64,000 nt of DNA from Streptosporangium roseum DSM 43021 (GTDB lineage Bacteria > Actinomycetota > Actinomycetes > Streptosporangiales > Streptosporangiaceae). Positions 49,207 to 56,231 of the stretch are shown piece by piece (the first letter of the stretch is position 1; every line of letters starts with the position of its first letter). The notes beneath the pieces are model-generated. The model did no database searches and was not told where the DNA came from. It saw only the letters and a list, made by a program, of their open reading frames with translations. The translations under genes and the position numbers were made by a program. The DNA lies in assembly GCF_000024865.1 (NCBI RefSeq), contig NC_013595.1:744001-808000 (forward strand). The letters run 5' to 3'.

Positions 49207-50175
49207 ATGACTACTTCGCTCGCCGACGTGGCCGCATCCAACGTCACGCTGCGGGCTTTCCTGCACGGCCTGCCCGGTGTCGACCGTGTGGGCGCCGACC
49301 AGCGGGCTGCGACGCTCGGCACCCGATCCATCAAGACGACGGCCAAGGCGGAGGCCATCGACCTGGCGATCCGCATGGTGGACCTGACGACCCTCGAAGG
49401 CGCCGACACGCCGGGCAAGGTCCGCGCGATGTGCGCCAAGGCGGTCCGCCCCGACCCCGGTGACCCGACGGTGCCCAAGGTGGCCGCGGTCTGCGTCTAC
49501 CCCGACCTGGTGGCCCAGGCCGTCGGCGCACTCGCCGGGTCCGGCGTGAAGGTGGCCAGCGTCGCGACCGCGTTCCCCAGCGGCCGCTCGTCCCTGGACG
49601 TCAAGGTCGCCGACACCGCGTTCGCGGTGGCGGCCGGGGCCGACGAGATCGACATGGTGATCGACCGGGGCGCGTTCCTCGCGGGCGACTACATGAAGGT
49701 CTTCGAGGAGATCTCCGCGATCAAGGCCGCCTGTGGTCGTGCCGGAGGCGCGCCCGGAGACAAGCAAGGTGCGCACCTGAAGGTGATCCTGGAGACCGGC
49801 GAGCTGTCGACCTACGACAACGTACGGCGTGCCTCCTGGCTGGCCATGCTGGCCGGTGGCGACTTCATCAAGACCTCCACGGGCAAGGTGCAGCCCGCCG
49901 CGACCCTCCCCGTGACGCTGGTCATGCTGGAGGCGGTCCGTGACTTCCTCGCGATGACCGGCCGCAAGGTCGGCGTGAAGCCCGCGGGCGGCATCCGGAC
50001 CACCAAGGACGCCATCAAGATGCTCGTCCTGGTCAACGAGACCGTCGGCGAGGGCTGGCTGACCCCCGACTGGTTCCGCCTCGGCGCGTCCACCCTGCTC
50101 AACGATCTGCTGATGCAGCGTCAGAAGATGGCCACCGGCCGGTACGCGGGTCCCGACTACTTCACCCTGGACTGA
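49207..50175 (+). CDS. deoC: Deoxyribose-phosphate aldolase
   Basis: 322 residues from ATG 49207, GGAGAGG eight bases upstream. It cleaves 2-deoxyribose 5-phosphate to glyceraldehyde 3-phosphate and acetaldehyde. Landmarks are DLTTLEG near the N-terminus, VASVATAFPSGRSSLDVK, ADEIDMVID, the Schiff-base lysine in GGDFIKTSTGK, and VGVKPAGGIRT. The long (>300 residues) form is typical of actinobacteria. It heads an operon with two aldehyde dehydrogenase genes, which could oxidise the acetaldehyde. Confidence 0.97.
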   Translation: MTTSLADVAASNVTLRAFLHGLPGVDRVGADQRAATLGTRSIKTTAKAEAIDLAIRMVDLTTLEGADTPGKVRAMCAKAVRPDPGDPTVPKVAAVCVYPDLVAQAVGALAGSGVKVASVATAFPSGRSSLDVKVADTAFAVAAGADEIDMVIDRGAFLAGDYMKVFEEISAIKAACGRAGGAPGDKQGAHLKVILETGELSTYDNVRRASWLAMLAGGDFIKTSTGKVQPAATLPVTLVMLEAVRDFLAMTGRKVGVKPAGGIRTTKDAIKMLVLVNETVGEGWLTPDWFRLGASTLLNDLLMQRQKMATGRYAGPDYFTLD

Positions 50176-50178
50176 TCG

Positions 50179-51603
50179 ATGTTCGAATACGCACCGGCCC
50201 CCGAATCCCGCGACGTCGTCGACATCAAGCCGTCCTACGGCCTGTTCATCGGTGGCGAGTTCGCCGACGGGACGGGCACGTCCCTCAAGACCGTCAACCC
50301 CGCGTCCGAGGAGGTCCTGGCCGAGGTGGCCGTCGCCTCCGCCGACGACGTCGACCGGGCCGTCCGGGCCGCGCGCGAGGCGTTCGGCACCTGGTCGGCG
50401 ATGCCCGGCTCCGAGCGGGCGAAATACCTGTTCCGGATCGCCCGCATCATCCAGGAGCGCTCGCGCGAGCTGGCCGTGCTGGAGACGCTGGACAACGGAA
50501 AGCCGATCCGCGAGTCCCGAGACGTGGACCTGCCGCTGGTCGCCGCGCACTTCTTCTACTACGCGGGGTGGGCCGACAAGCTCCAGCACGCCGGGTACGG
50601 CGCGGACCCCCGGCCGCTCGGCGTCGCCGGCCAGGTCATCCCGTGGAACTTCCCGCTGCTCATGCTCGCCTGGAAGATCGCTCCCGCGCTGGCAGCCGGC
50701 AACACGGTCGTCCTCAAGCCGGCCGAGACCACCCCGCTGACCGCGCTGCTGTTCGCGGAGATCTGCCGGCAGGCCGACCTTCCGCCCGGCGTGGTCAACA
50801 TCGTGACCGGCGCGGGCGAGACCGGCGCGGCCCTGGTCAACCACCCCGGCGTCGACAAGGTCGCCTTCACCGGTTCCACCGAGGTCGGCCGCCTGATCGC
50901 CCGCTCCGTCGCGGGGACGGGCAAGAAGGTCACCCTGGAGCTCGGCGGCAAGGCCGCCAACATCGTGTTCGACGACGCCGCGCTCGACCAGGCCGTCGAG
51001 GGCATCGTCAACGGGATCTTCTTCAACCAGGGGCACGTCTGCTGCGCGGGCTCCCGGCTGCTGGTCCAGGAGTCGATCGCGGAGGAGCTGCTCGACGCGC
51101 TGAAGCGCCGGCTCGGCACGCTCCGCCTGGGCGACCCGCTGGACAAGAACACCGACATCGGCGCGATCAACTCCGCCGCCCAGCTCGCCAAGATCCGCGA
51201 GCTGTCGGATCTGGGAGAGGCGGAGGGCGCCGAGCGCTGGTCGCCGGTGTGCCCGCTGCCGGACAAGGGCTTCTGGTTCCCGCCGACGATCTTCACCGGC
51301 GTCGCCCAGTCGCACCGGATCGCCCGCGAGGAGGTCTTCGGCCCGGTCCTGTCCGTGCTGACCTTCCGCACCCCGGCCGAGGCGGTCGAGAAGGCCAACA
51401 ACACCCCGTTCGGCCTGTCGGCGGGTGTGTGGACGGAGAAGGGCTCGCGCATCCTGTGGATGGCGGACAGGCTCCGCGCCGGCGTCGTCTGGGCCAACAC
51501 CTTCAACAAGTTCGACCCCACCTCCCCGTTCGGCGGCTACAAGGAGTCCGGCTACGGCAGAGAGGGCGGACGTCACGGGTTGGAGGCGTATCTCGATGTG
51601 TGA
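50179..51603 (+). CDS. Aldehyde dehydrogenase, catalytic
   Basis: 474 residues, 3 bp after the deoC stop. A full ALDH: NAD-binding region GVAGQVIPWNFPLLMLAWKI, FTGSTEVGR, catalytic Glu in LELGGKAANIVF, catalytic Cys in FFNQGHVCCAGSR, and EEVFGPVLSVLTF. It probably oxidises the acetaldehyde released by DeoC. The sequence YGREGGRHGLEAYLDV ends directly at the next small gene. Confidence 0.95.
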   Translation: MFEYAPAPESRDVVDIKPSYGLFIGGEFADGTGTSLKTVNPASEEVLAEVAVASADDVDRAVRAAREAFGTWSAMPGSERAKYLFRIARIIQERSRELAVLETLDNGKPIRESRDVDLPLVAAHFFYYAGWADKLQHAGYGADPRPLGVAGQVIPWNFPLLMLAWKIAPALAAGNTVVLKPAETTPLTALLFAEICRQADLPPGVVNIVTGAGETGAALVNHPGVDKVAFTGSTEVGRLIARSVAGTGKKVTLELGGKAANIVFDDAALDQAVEGIVNGIFFNQGHVCCAGSRLLVQESIAEELLDALKRRLGTLRLGDPLDKNTDIGAINSAAQLAKIRELSDLGEAEGAERWSPVCPLPDKGFWFPPTIFTGVAQSHRIAREEVFGPVLSVLTFRTPAEAVEKANNTPFGLSAGVWTEKGSRILWMADRLRAGVVWANTFNKFDPTSPFGGYKESGYGREGGRHGLEAYLDV

Positions 51604-51793
51604 CCATCGCAAGGCCAAGCGCCGCGACCGCCGGGCCCAGAGCACCCGGGGCCACGACTTCGCCCGCGCAGGCCGTCCGGTGCTGCGGGGCTGGTTCGCC
51701 CACCGGTGCGGGGTGAGCCGCTGCGGTCAGATCTTCGTACCGGCACGGCTGGCACAGCAGGAGAGCATGTGGAGAGGGCGGGGAGATGAGTAA
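51596..51793 (+). CDS. Small Cys-containing basic protein between the ALDH genes
   Basis: 65 residues. The ATG at 51596 has GGAGG nine bases upstream, and the frame overlaps the ALDH stop by 8 bp and the next gene's start by 8 bp. It is basic with cysteines in MCDHRKAK and HRCGVSRCGQIFVPARLA, giving a possible zinc-knuckle C-x(n)-C-x4-C. The double overlap implies translational coupling across the operon. No family is recognised. Confidence 0.6.
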   Translation: MCDHRKAKRRDRRAQSTRGHDFARAGRPVLRGWFAHRCGVSRCGQIFVPARLAQQESMWRGRGDE

Positions 51794-52667
51794 GGCGGAG
51801 CGGCCGGGTGGCCGCGAGCCCGTACGGCTGGCCGTGCGCAAGACCTACAAGCTGTACATCGGCGGGGCGTTCCCGCGTTCGGAGAGCGGAAGGTCCTATG
51901 TCGTGACCTCGTCCAAGGGCGAGTTCCTGGCCAACGCGTCCAAGGCCTCCCGCAAGGACGCCCGTGACGCGGTCTCCGCCGCCCGCAAGGCCTTCGGAGG
52001 CTGGTCCGGTGCCACGCCGTACAACCGGGGGCAGATCCTCTACCGCGTCGCCGAGATGCTGGAGAGCCGCCGGGCGCAGTTCGTCGCCGAGCTGACCGAG
52101 GCGGGGACGAAGAAGGCCGGGGACATCGTGGACACGGCCGTCGACCGGCTGGTCTGGTACGCCGGCTGGGCCGACAAGATCGCCGCGGTGGCCGGGTCCG
52201 CCAACCCGGTCGCCGGGCCGTACTTCAACGTCTCCTCGCCGGAGCCGACCGGCGTGGTCGCGGTGGTCGCCCCGGACGAGCCGCTGCTCGGCCTCGTCTC
52301 GGTGATCGCCCCGGTGATCGTCACGGGCAACACCTGCGTCGTGATCGCCGGCGAGCGGGCTCCGCTGCCGGCCATCACGCTGGCCGAGGTGCTGGCCACC
52401 TCCGACCTTCCCGGTGGTGTGGTCAACGTCCTCACCGGCTCGGTCAAGGAGATCGCTCCCTGGCTGGCCGCGCACATGGACGTCAACGCCATCGACCTCA
52501 CCGGCGTCACCGACGCGGATCTGGCGGTCGCGTGCGAGGAGGCGGCGGCGGAGAACCTCAAGCGGGTCCTGCGCCCCGCCGCGACCGACTGGTCGGCCGA
52601 CCCCGGCACCAAGCGCCTGACGGCCTTCCTGGAGACCAAGACCGTCTGGCATCCCACCGGTCTCTGA
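51786..52667 (+). CDS. Half-length aldehyde dehydrogenase-like protein without catalytic domain
   Basis: 293 residues. It covers the NAD-binding half (YKLYIGGAFPRSESGR, GVVAVVAPDEPLLGLVSVI, SDLPGGVVNVLTGSV) but lacks the Cys-containing catalytic half. In several actinobacteria a deoC-ALDH pair is followed by such a short ALDH, so this is a conserved variant rather than a truncation. It may form a hetero-oligomer with the full-length enzyme; that is inference. Confidence 0.85.
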   Translation: MSKAERPGGREPVRLAVRKTYKLYIGGAFPRSESGRSYVVTSSKGEFLANASKASRKDARDAVSAARKAFGGWSGATPYNRGQILYRVAEMLESRRAQFVAELTEAGTKKAGDIVDTAVDRLVWYAGWADKIAAVAGSANPVAGPYFNVSSPEPTGVVAVVAPDEPLLGLVSVIAPVIVTGNTCVVIAGERAPLPAITLAEVLATSDLPGGVVNVLTGSVKEIAPWLAAHMDVNAIDLTGVTDADLAVACEEAAAENLKRVLRPAATDWSADPGTKRLTAFLETKTVWHPTGL

Positions 52668-52675
52668 CCCGCTGT

Positions 52676-52707
52676 GCCGGTGCGGGGGGTCCGCCCTCCG
52701 CACCGGC
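52676..52707. terminator. Bidirectional hairpin between deoC operon and amidase
   Basis: GCCGGTGCGG pairs with CCGCACCGGC (10 bp) between the convergent genes. Confidence 0.75.
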
Positions 52708-52741
52708 CCCGCGGCGCGGCCCGCCGGGGCCCCTCGACCGG

Positions 52742-54148
52742 TCAGTCGAGCGGGGCGTGGCGGAGCCAGGGGTGGGCGCTCTCCAGCTGGGCGGCCAGGG
52801 CCAGGAGCTGGGACTCGCCACCCGGTGCGGCGACGAGCTGGACGCCGATGGGCATGCCGGTGGAGTGCCAGCCGTACGGAACGGTCATCGCGGGCCAGCC
52901 GGCCATGTTCCAGGCCCCGGTGGCGGGGGCGTACGTCACGTTGGTGCGGATGTTCGCCAGCAGCCCGCGGCGGCCCCAGCGCTCGGCGGGCGGGGGGACG
53001 GTGGCGAGCGTCGGGGTGATGAGCACGTCGGCGTTGCCGAACCACTGGTCGGCGCCGTGGGCGCGCCATCGGTCCCGGCCCGCCGAGCCGTCCAGCCTGA
53101 GCCTGGTGAGCAGCCGGCCCATCCTCGCCAGTGACCTGGTGCGGCGCTCCAGCCTGCGCGGGTCGAGCCCCTCGACGTCCTCTCCGGCGCACGCCAGCCA
53201 GGTGGCGATCGTGGCGGAGCCGAGCCAGCCGGGCATCCGCGCGCCGTGCTCCACCACGGTGTGCCCCGCGGCGCCGAGGGTGTCGGCCGCCTCCACCACC
53301 GCTCTCTGGAACTCGGCGTCCACCGTCAACCCCGGCGGCAGCGGCGCCGGAGCCACCGCGATCCGCAGTCTCACCGGCTCCGCCGGGGTGAGGCCGCCCG
53401 GATAGTCGTCGATGGCGCTGCCGACTTCGAGGGACTCGCTCTCACCGGGTGTCGCCAGTGACATGTCGCCCGCCATCACCGCCAACGCCAGGGCGAGGTC
53501 GGTCACCGTCGTGGCGAGCGGGCCGTTCTCCGACATCCCGCGCCAGCCGTGTTCGGGCGGCGGGACCACCTCGTGGCCCGGCTTGATCGAGACGAGCCCG
53601 CAGCAGGCGGCCGGGATGCGCAGCGAGCCGAGCCCGTCGTTGCCGTGGGCCAGCGGGACCATCCCCGAGGCCACGGCCGCCGCGCTCCCGCCCGACGACC
53701 CGCCCGGGGTGCGCCTCAGGTCCCAGGGGTTGCGGGTCACGCCGTACACGCTGTCGGAGAACCCCGCCAGGCACAGCTCCGGCACGTTGGTGATCCCCAC
53801 GACCACCGCGCCCGCCGCCCTGAGCCTGGCCACCACCGGGTGGTCCTCGGCCGCGGCGGTGCTCGGCGTCGCCGCGGACCCGTTGCGCGTCGCCTCGCCC
53901 CGGATCGCAACATTGTCCTTGATCGCGACCGGAACCCCGGCGAGCGGCAGCCCGGCCAGGTCCCCCCGTCCCTGCACGGCCCGCGCCTCGGCGAGCGCCC
54001 GCTCGGCGCGGACCTTGCGGAACGCCCCGATGCGACCGTCATACTTGGCGATCACCTGCAGGTGCTCCTCGACGACCGCCGGCGCGGTCGCCTTCCCCCG
54101 TCGCACGGCTTCCGCGATCTCCGCTGCGGACTTTCCCACCCACGACAT
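52742..54148 (-). CDS. Amidase-signature family hydrolase
   Basis: 468 residues from ATG 54148 (the frame is open 17 codons further). The Ser-Ser-Lys triad is identifiable: Lys in GVPVAIKDN near residue 75, cis-Ser and nucleophile Ser in the segments TPGGSSGGSAAAVA and GNDGLGSLRIPAA, then the GLVSIKPGHE region. It hydrolyses amides in the cytoplasm. Substrate is unknown. It ends 35 bp from the terminator it shares with the convergent deoC operon. Confidence 0.93.
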   Translation of the reverse strand: MSWVGKSAAEIAEAVRRGKATAPAVVEEHLQVIAKYDGRIGAFRKVRAERALAEARAVQGRGDLAGLPLAGVPVAIKDNVAIRGEATRNGSAATPSTAAAEDHPVVARLRAAGAVVVGITNVPELCLAGFSDSVYGVTRNPWDLRRTPGGSSGGSAAAVASGMVPLAHGNDGLGSLRIPAACCGLVSIKPGHEVVPPPEHGWRGMSENGPLATTVTDLALALAVMAGDMSLATPGESESLEVGSAIDDYPGGLTPAEPVRLRIAVAPAPLPPGLTVDAEFQRAVVEAADTLGAAGHTVVEHGARMPGWLGSATIATWLACAGEDVEGLDPRRLERRTRSLARMGRLLTRLRLDGSAGRDRWRAHGADQWFGNADVLITPTLATVPPPAERWGRRGLLANIRTNVTYAPATGAWNMAGWPAMTVPYGWHSTGMPIGVQLVAAPGGESQLLALAAQLESAHPWLRHAPLD

Positions 54149-54195
54149 GAACCGAGTGTGGTCCGGCGAGTGCGTCAGCGGAAGCTTCTCACATC

Positions 54196-54423
54196 TCAAT
54201 CAGATGACTTGTCCGGCTCATCGGTGTTATCCCGCTCCGCGGTGCCCGGCCCGGCGTCGTTCCGCTCCGCCCGCCTGAGATCGCGGCCCGCTCCCCTGAG
54301 GGCCAGGCGCAGGGCGTACTCAAGCTGGGCGTTGACGCTCCGCAGGTCGTCGGCCGCCCACTTGGCGATCGCCTCGTAGACGGCCGGATCGAGCCTGAGC
54401 AGGATCTTTTTGCGCTCAGCCAT
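54196..54423 (-). CDS. Ribbon-helix-helix (Arc/HicB-like) protein
   Basis: 75 residues from ATG 54423, whose first 8 bases overlap the end of the SPFH gene. The RHH fold is visible: beta strand KKILLRLDP followed by AVYEAIAKWAADDLRSVNAQLEYALRLAL. The acidic C-terminal tail (GTAERDNTDEPDKSSD) is unstructured. Such proteins bind DNA as dimers. It may autoregulate the SPFH operon. Confidence 0.85.
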   Translation of the reverse strand: MAERKKILLRLDPAVYEAIAKWAADDLRSVNAQLEYALRLALRGAGRDLRRAERNDAGPGTAERDNTDEPDKSSD

Positions 54424-55267
54424 ACAGACTGCCGGCGTTGACCACCGGCTGCGTCGCCCGGTCACCGCACAGGACGACCAGGAGGTTGGACACCATCTGC
54501 GCCTTGCGCTCCTCGTCGAGCTCCACGACGCCCTCCTCGGCCAGCCTCGTCAGCGCGAGCTGGACCATGCCCACCGCGCCCGCGACGATCTGGGTGCGCG
54601 CCGCGACGACCTGGGTGGCCTGCTGGCGGACCAGCATCGCCTGGGCGATCTCCGGCGCGTAGGCGAGGTGGGTGATCCGGGCCTCCAGCACCTCCACCCC
54701 GGCCAGCTGGGTGCGGTCGCTCAGCTCGGTGGTGAGCTCGGCCGCCACCTCGGCGCCGTCGCGCAGGCTCGTACGGCCTTCCTCGTGGGCGTCGTAAGGG
54801 TGGCTGGTGGCCAGATGCCGGACGGCCGCCTCGGACTGGATCGCCACATACTCCTCGTAATCGTCGACGGAGAACGCGGCCGTGGCGGTGTCGATCACCT
54901 TGTAGACGACGACAGCCGCGATCTCCACGGGGTTGCCGTCGGCGTCGTTCACCTTGAGCTTGGCCGTCTCGAAGTTGCGCACCCGGAGTGTGATCCGCCG
55001 CTTGGTGGTGAACGGTAGCACCCACAGGAAGCCCGCGTCGCTCACCGACCCGACGTAGCGGCCGAGGAACTGGACGACCTTCGCCTCGTTCGGGTTGATC
55101 ACCACGAAGCCGGTGGCCACGACGACCGCGATGACCCCCCACACGATCGCGGCGATGGAGAGCAGCGCCACGCCGCCCGCCTGCGCGGCCGCGGCCGCGG
55201 CGATCCCGAGGGCCAGCAGCCCCGCCAGAACGGCGAACCCGTTCGCCCGGAAAGCACGTCGTTCCAT
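54416..55267 (-). CDS. SPFH/Band-7 domain membrane protein
   Basis: 283 residues from ATG 55267. Two hydrophobic segments lie in the first 60 residues (ANGFAVLAGLLALGIAAAAA, then LLSIAAIVWGVIAVVVATGFV). The SPFH domain follows: NPNEAKVVQFLGRYVGSV, TLRVRNFETAKLKVNDADG, a DRTQLAGVEVLEARITHLAYAPEIAQAML core and a coiled RQQATQVVAARTQIVAG. SPFH proteins organise membrane microdomains or act in envelope stress. The overlapping RHH gene and the palindrome upstream suggest a small autoregulated operon. Confidence 0.92.
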   Translation of the reverse strand: MERRAFRANGFAVLAGLLALGIAAAAAAQAGGVALLSIAAIVWGVIAVVVATGFVVINPNEAKVVQFLGRYVGSVSDAGFLWVLPFTTKRRITLRVRNFETAKLKVNDADGNPVEIAAVVVYKVIDTATAAFSVDDYEEYVAIQSEAAVRHLATSHPYDAHEEGRTSLRDGAEVAAELTTELSDRTQLAGVEVLEARITHLAYAPEIAQAMLVRQQATQVVAARTQIVAGAVGMVQLALTRLAEEGVVELDEERKAQMVSNLLVVLCGDRATQPVVNAGSLYG

Positions 55268-55280
55268 GAGTCCCGCCTCT

Positions 55281-55308
55281 GCTATCGAAGTGATATCACT
55301 ACGATAGC
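55281..55308. promoter_or_regulatory. 28-bp palindromic operator upstream of the SPFH operon
   Basis: GCTATCGAAGTGAT and ATCACTACGATAGC are mirror images with a single mismatch per half-site. The palindrome begins 14 bases before the SPFH start codon and is AT-rich, so a dimeric regulator bound here would block transcription or translation of the operon. Confidence 0.75.
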
Positions 55309-55445
55309 CCACCATGGGTGATCGCGCGCAACCCCGAAGTGATGTCCGGGCCGGAGCGCCGGGACGGCGTCCGGGCCGGCGCGCGCAAGTCATGGCCCGC
55401 CGGCTCGCAAGTGAACCCCAAGCGCCGGATCGCAGACTCGGGGGT

Positions 55446-56231
55446 ATGTGGTTCCTCGATCGCACGGCGCGCCAGTTGCGCCGTCACCCCGCCCTGCTCA
55501 CCCGCCGCCCACCCGACCTCGACAGGCTGGAGGCCCTGCTCCGCCGGTACGATCCCGGCCTCACGAGGTCAGGCGACTGGTTCGAGGCCAGGGGAATCCG
55601 GGTGCGCTGCACCGAGCTCACCGACAGACAGACCGCCCTCGCGGGCGTCCCCGCCGACCGGCGCGGGGCGATCATCGCCAGGAACGAGCTGAGGCCGGCG
55701 GCCTGCCTCCTGCTCAACGGCCTCGCGAGCCGTCTCGGCGGCGCGCTGTACCCGCCGCAGGAGCACGACAACCACGTGGACGTCGAGGTGCGCATCGGCA
55801 GGGGCCACCCGCTCGGCTGCGAGCGGGTGGCCGAGCTGCTCCGCCCGGACCTCGGCGAGCGCACCATCCGCCACGACCACGACCTCGGCCTCTGCCACAT
55901 CGACGGCAAGGCGGGAGACCCCATCCAGGTCACCTACGACTACCCGCCCCCCGGATGGGAGGGGGAGCTCCCCGACCACTCGGTCGACCTGGGGATCGAC
56001 GGCGGCGACCCGCACCGCTCCGACGTGGAGGTCGTCTACAAGGCCGCCAGGTCCCTGGCGGCCGCCGTCGGCGGCACCGTGTACTCGATGGACCTCCCCG
56101 TCACGCGGATCGAGGATGTCATCCCCACCGCGGACCGCCTGGACCCGCCGCCGCGGGCTCAGCGGCGGGGGTTGGTACGGCGGGTGGCGACGGCCGACAG
56201 CGGGTCCTCGGGCCAGGGGTGCTTGGGATAG
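55446..56231 (+). CDS. Conserved-looking protein of unknown function
   Basis: 261 residues from ATG 55446 with GGGGG just upstream. It is soluble, basic at the front (MWFLDRTARQLRRHP) and contains VHVD-like metal-ligand candidates (HDNHVDVEVRIGRGH, RHDHDLGLCHIDG). No family is recognised. The last 73 bp overlap the 3' end of the convergent helicase gene, so the C-terminus may differ in relatives. It is divergent from the SPFH operon. Confidence 0.6.
   Translation: MWFLDRTARQLRRHPALLTRRPPDLDRLEALLRRYDPGLTRSGDWFEARGIRVRCTELTDRQTALAGVPADRRGAIIARNELRPAACLLLNGLASRLGGALYPPQEHDNHVDVEVRIGRGHPLGCERVAELLRPDLGERTIRHDHDLGLCHIDGKAGDPIQVTYDYPPPGWEGELPDHSVDLGIDGGDPHRSDVEVVYKAARSLAAAVGGTVYSMDLPVTRIEDVIPTADRLDPPPRAQRRGLVRRVATADSGSSGQGCLG

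Noticed and set aside
51786..52667. Truncated pseudogene interpretation of the half-ALDH
   Set aside because: Start, length and position after deoC and a full ALDH match a recurring actinobacterial arrangement and the frame is undamaged.
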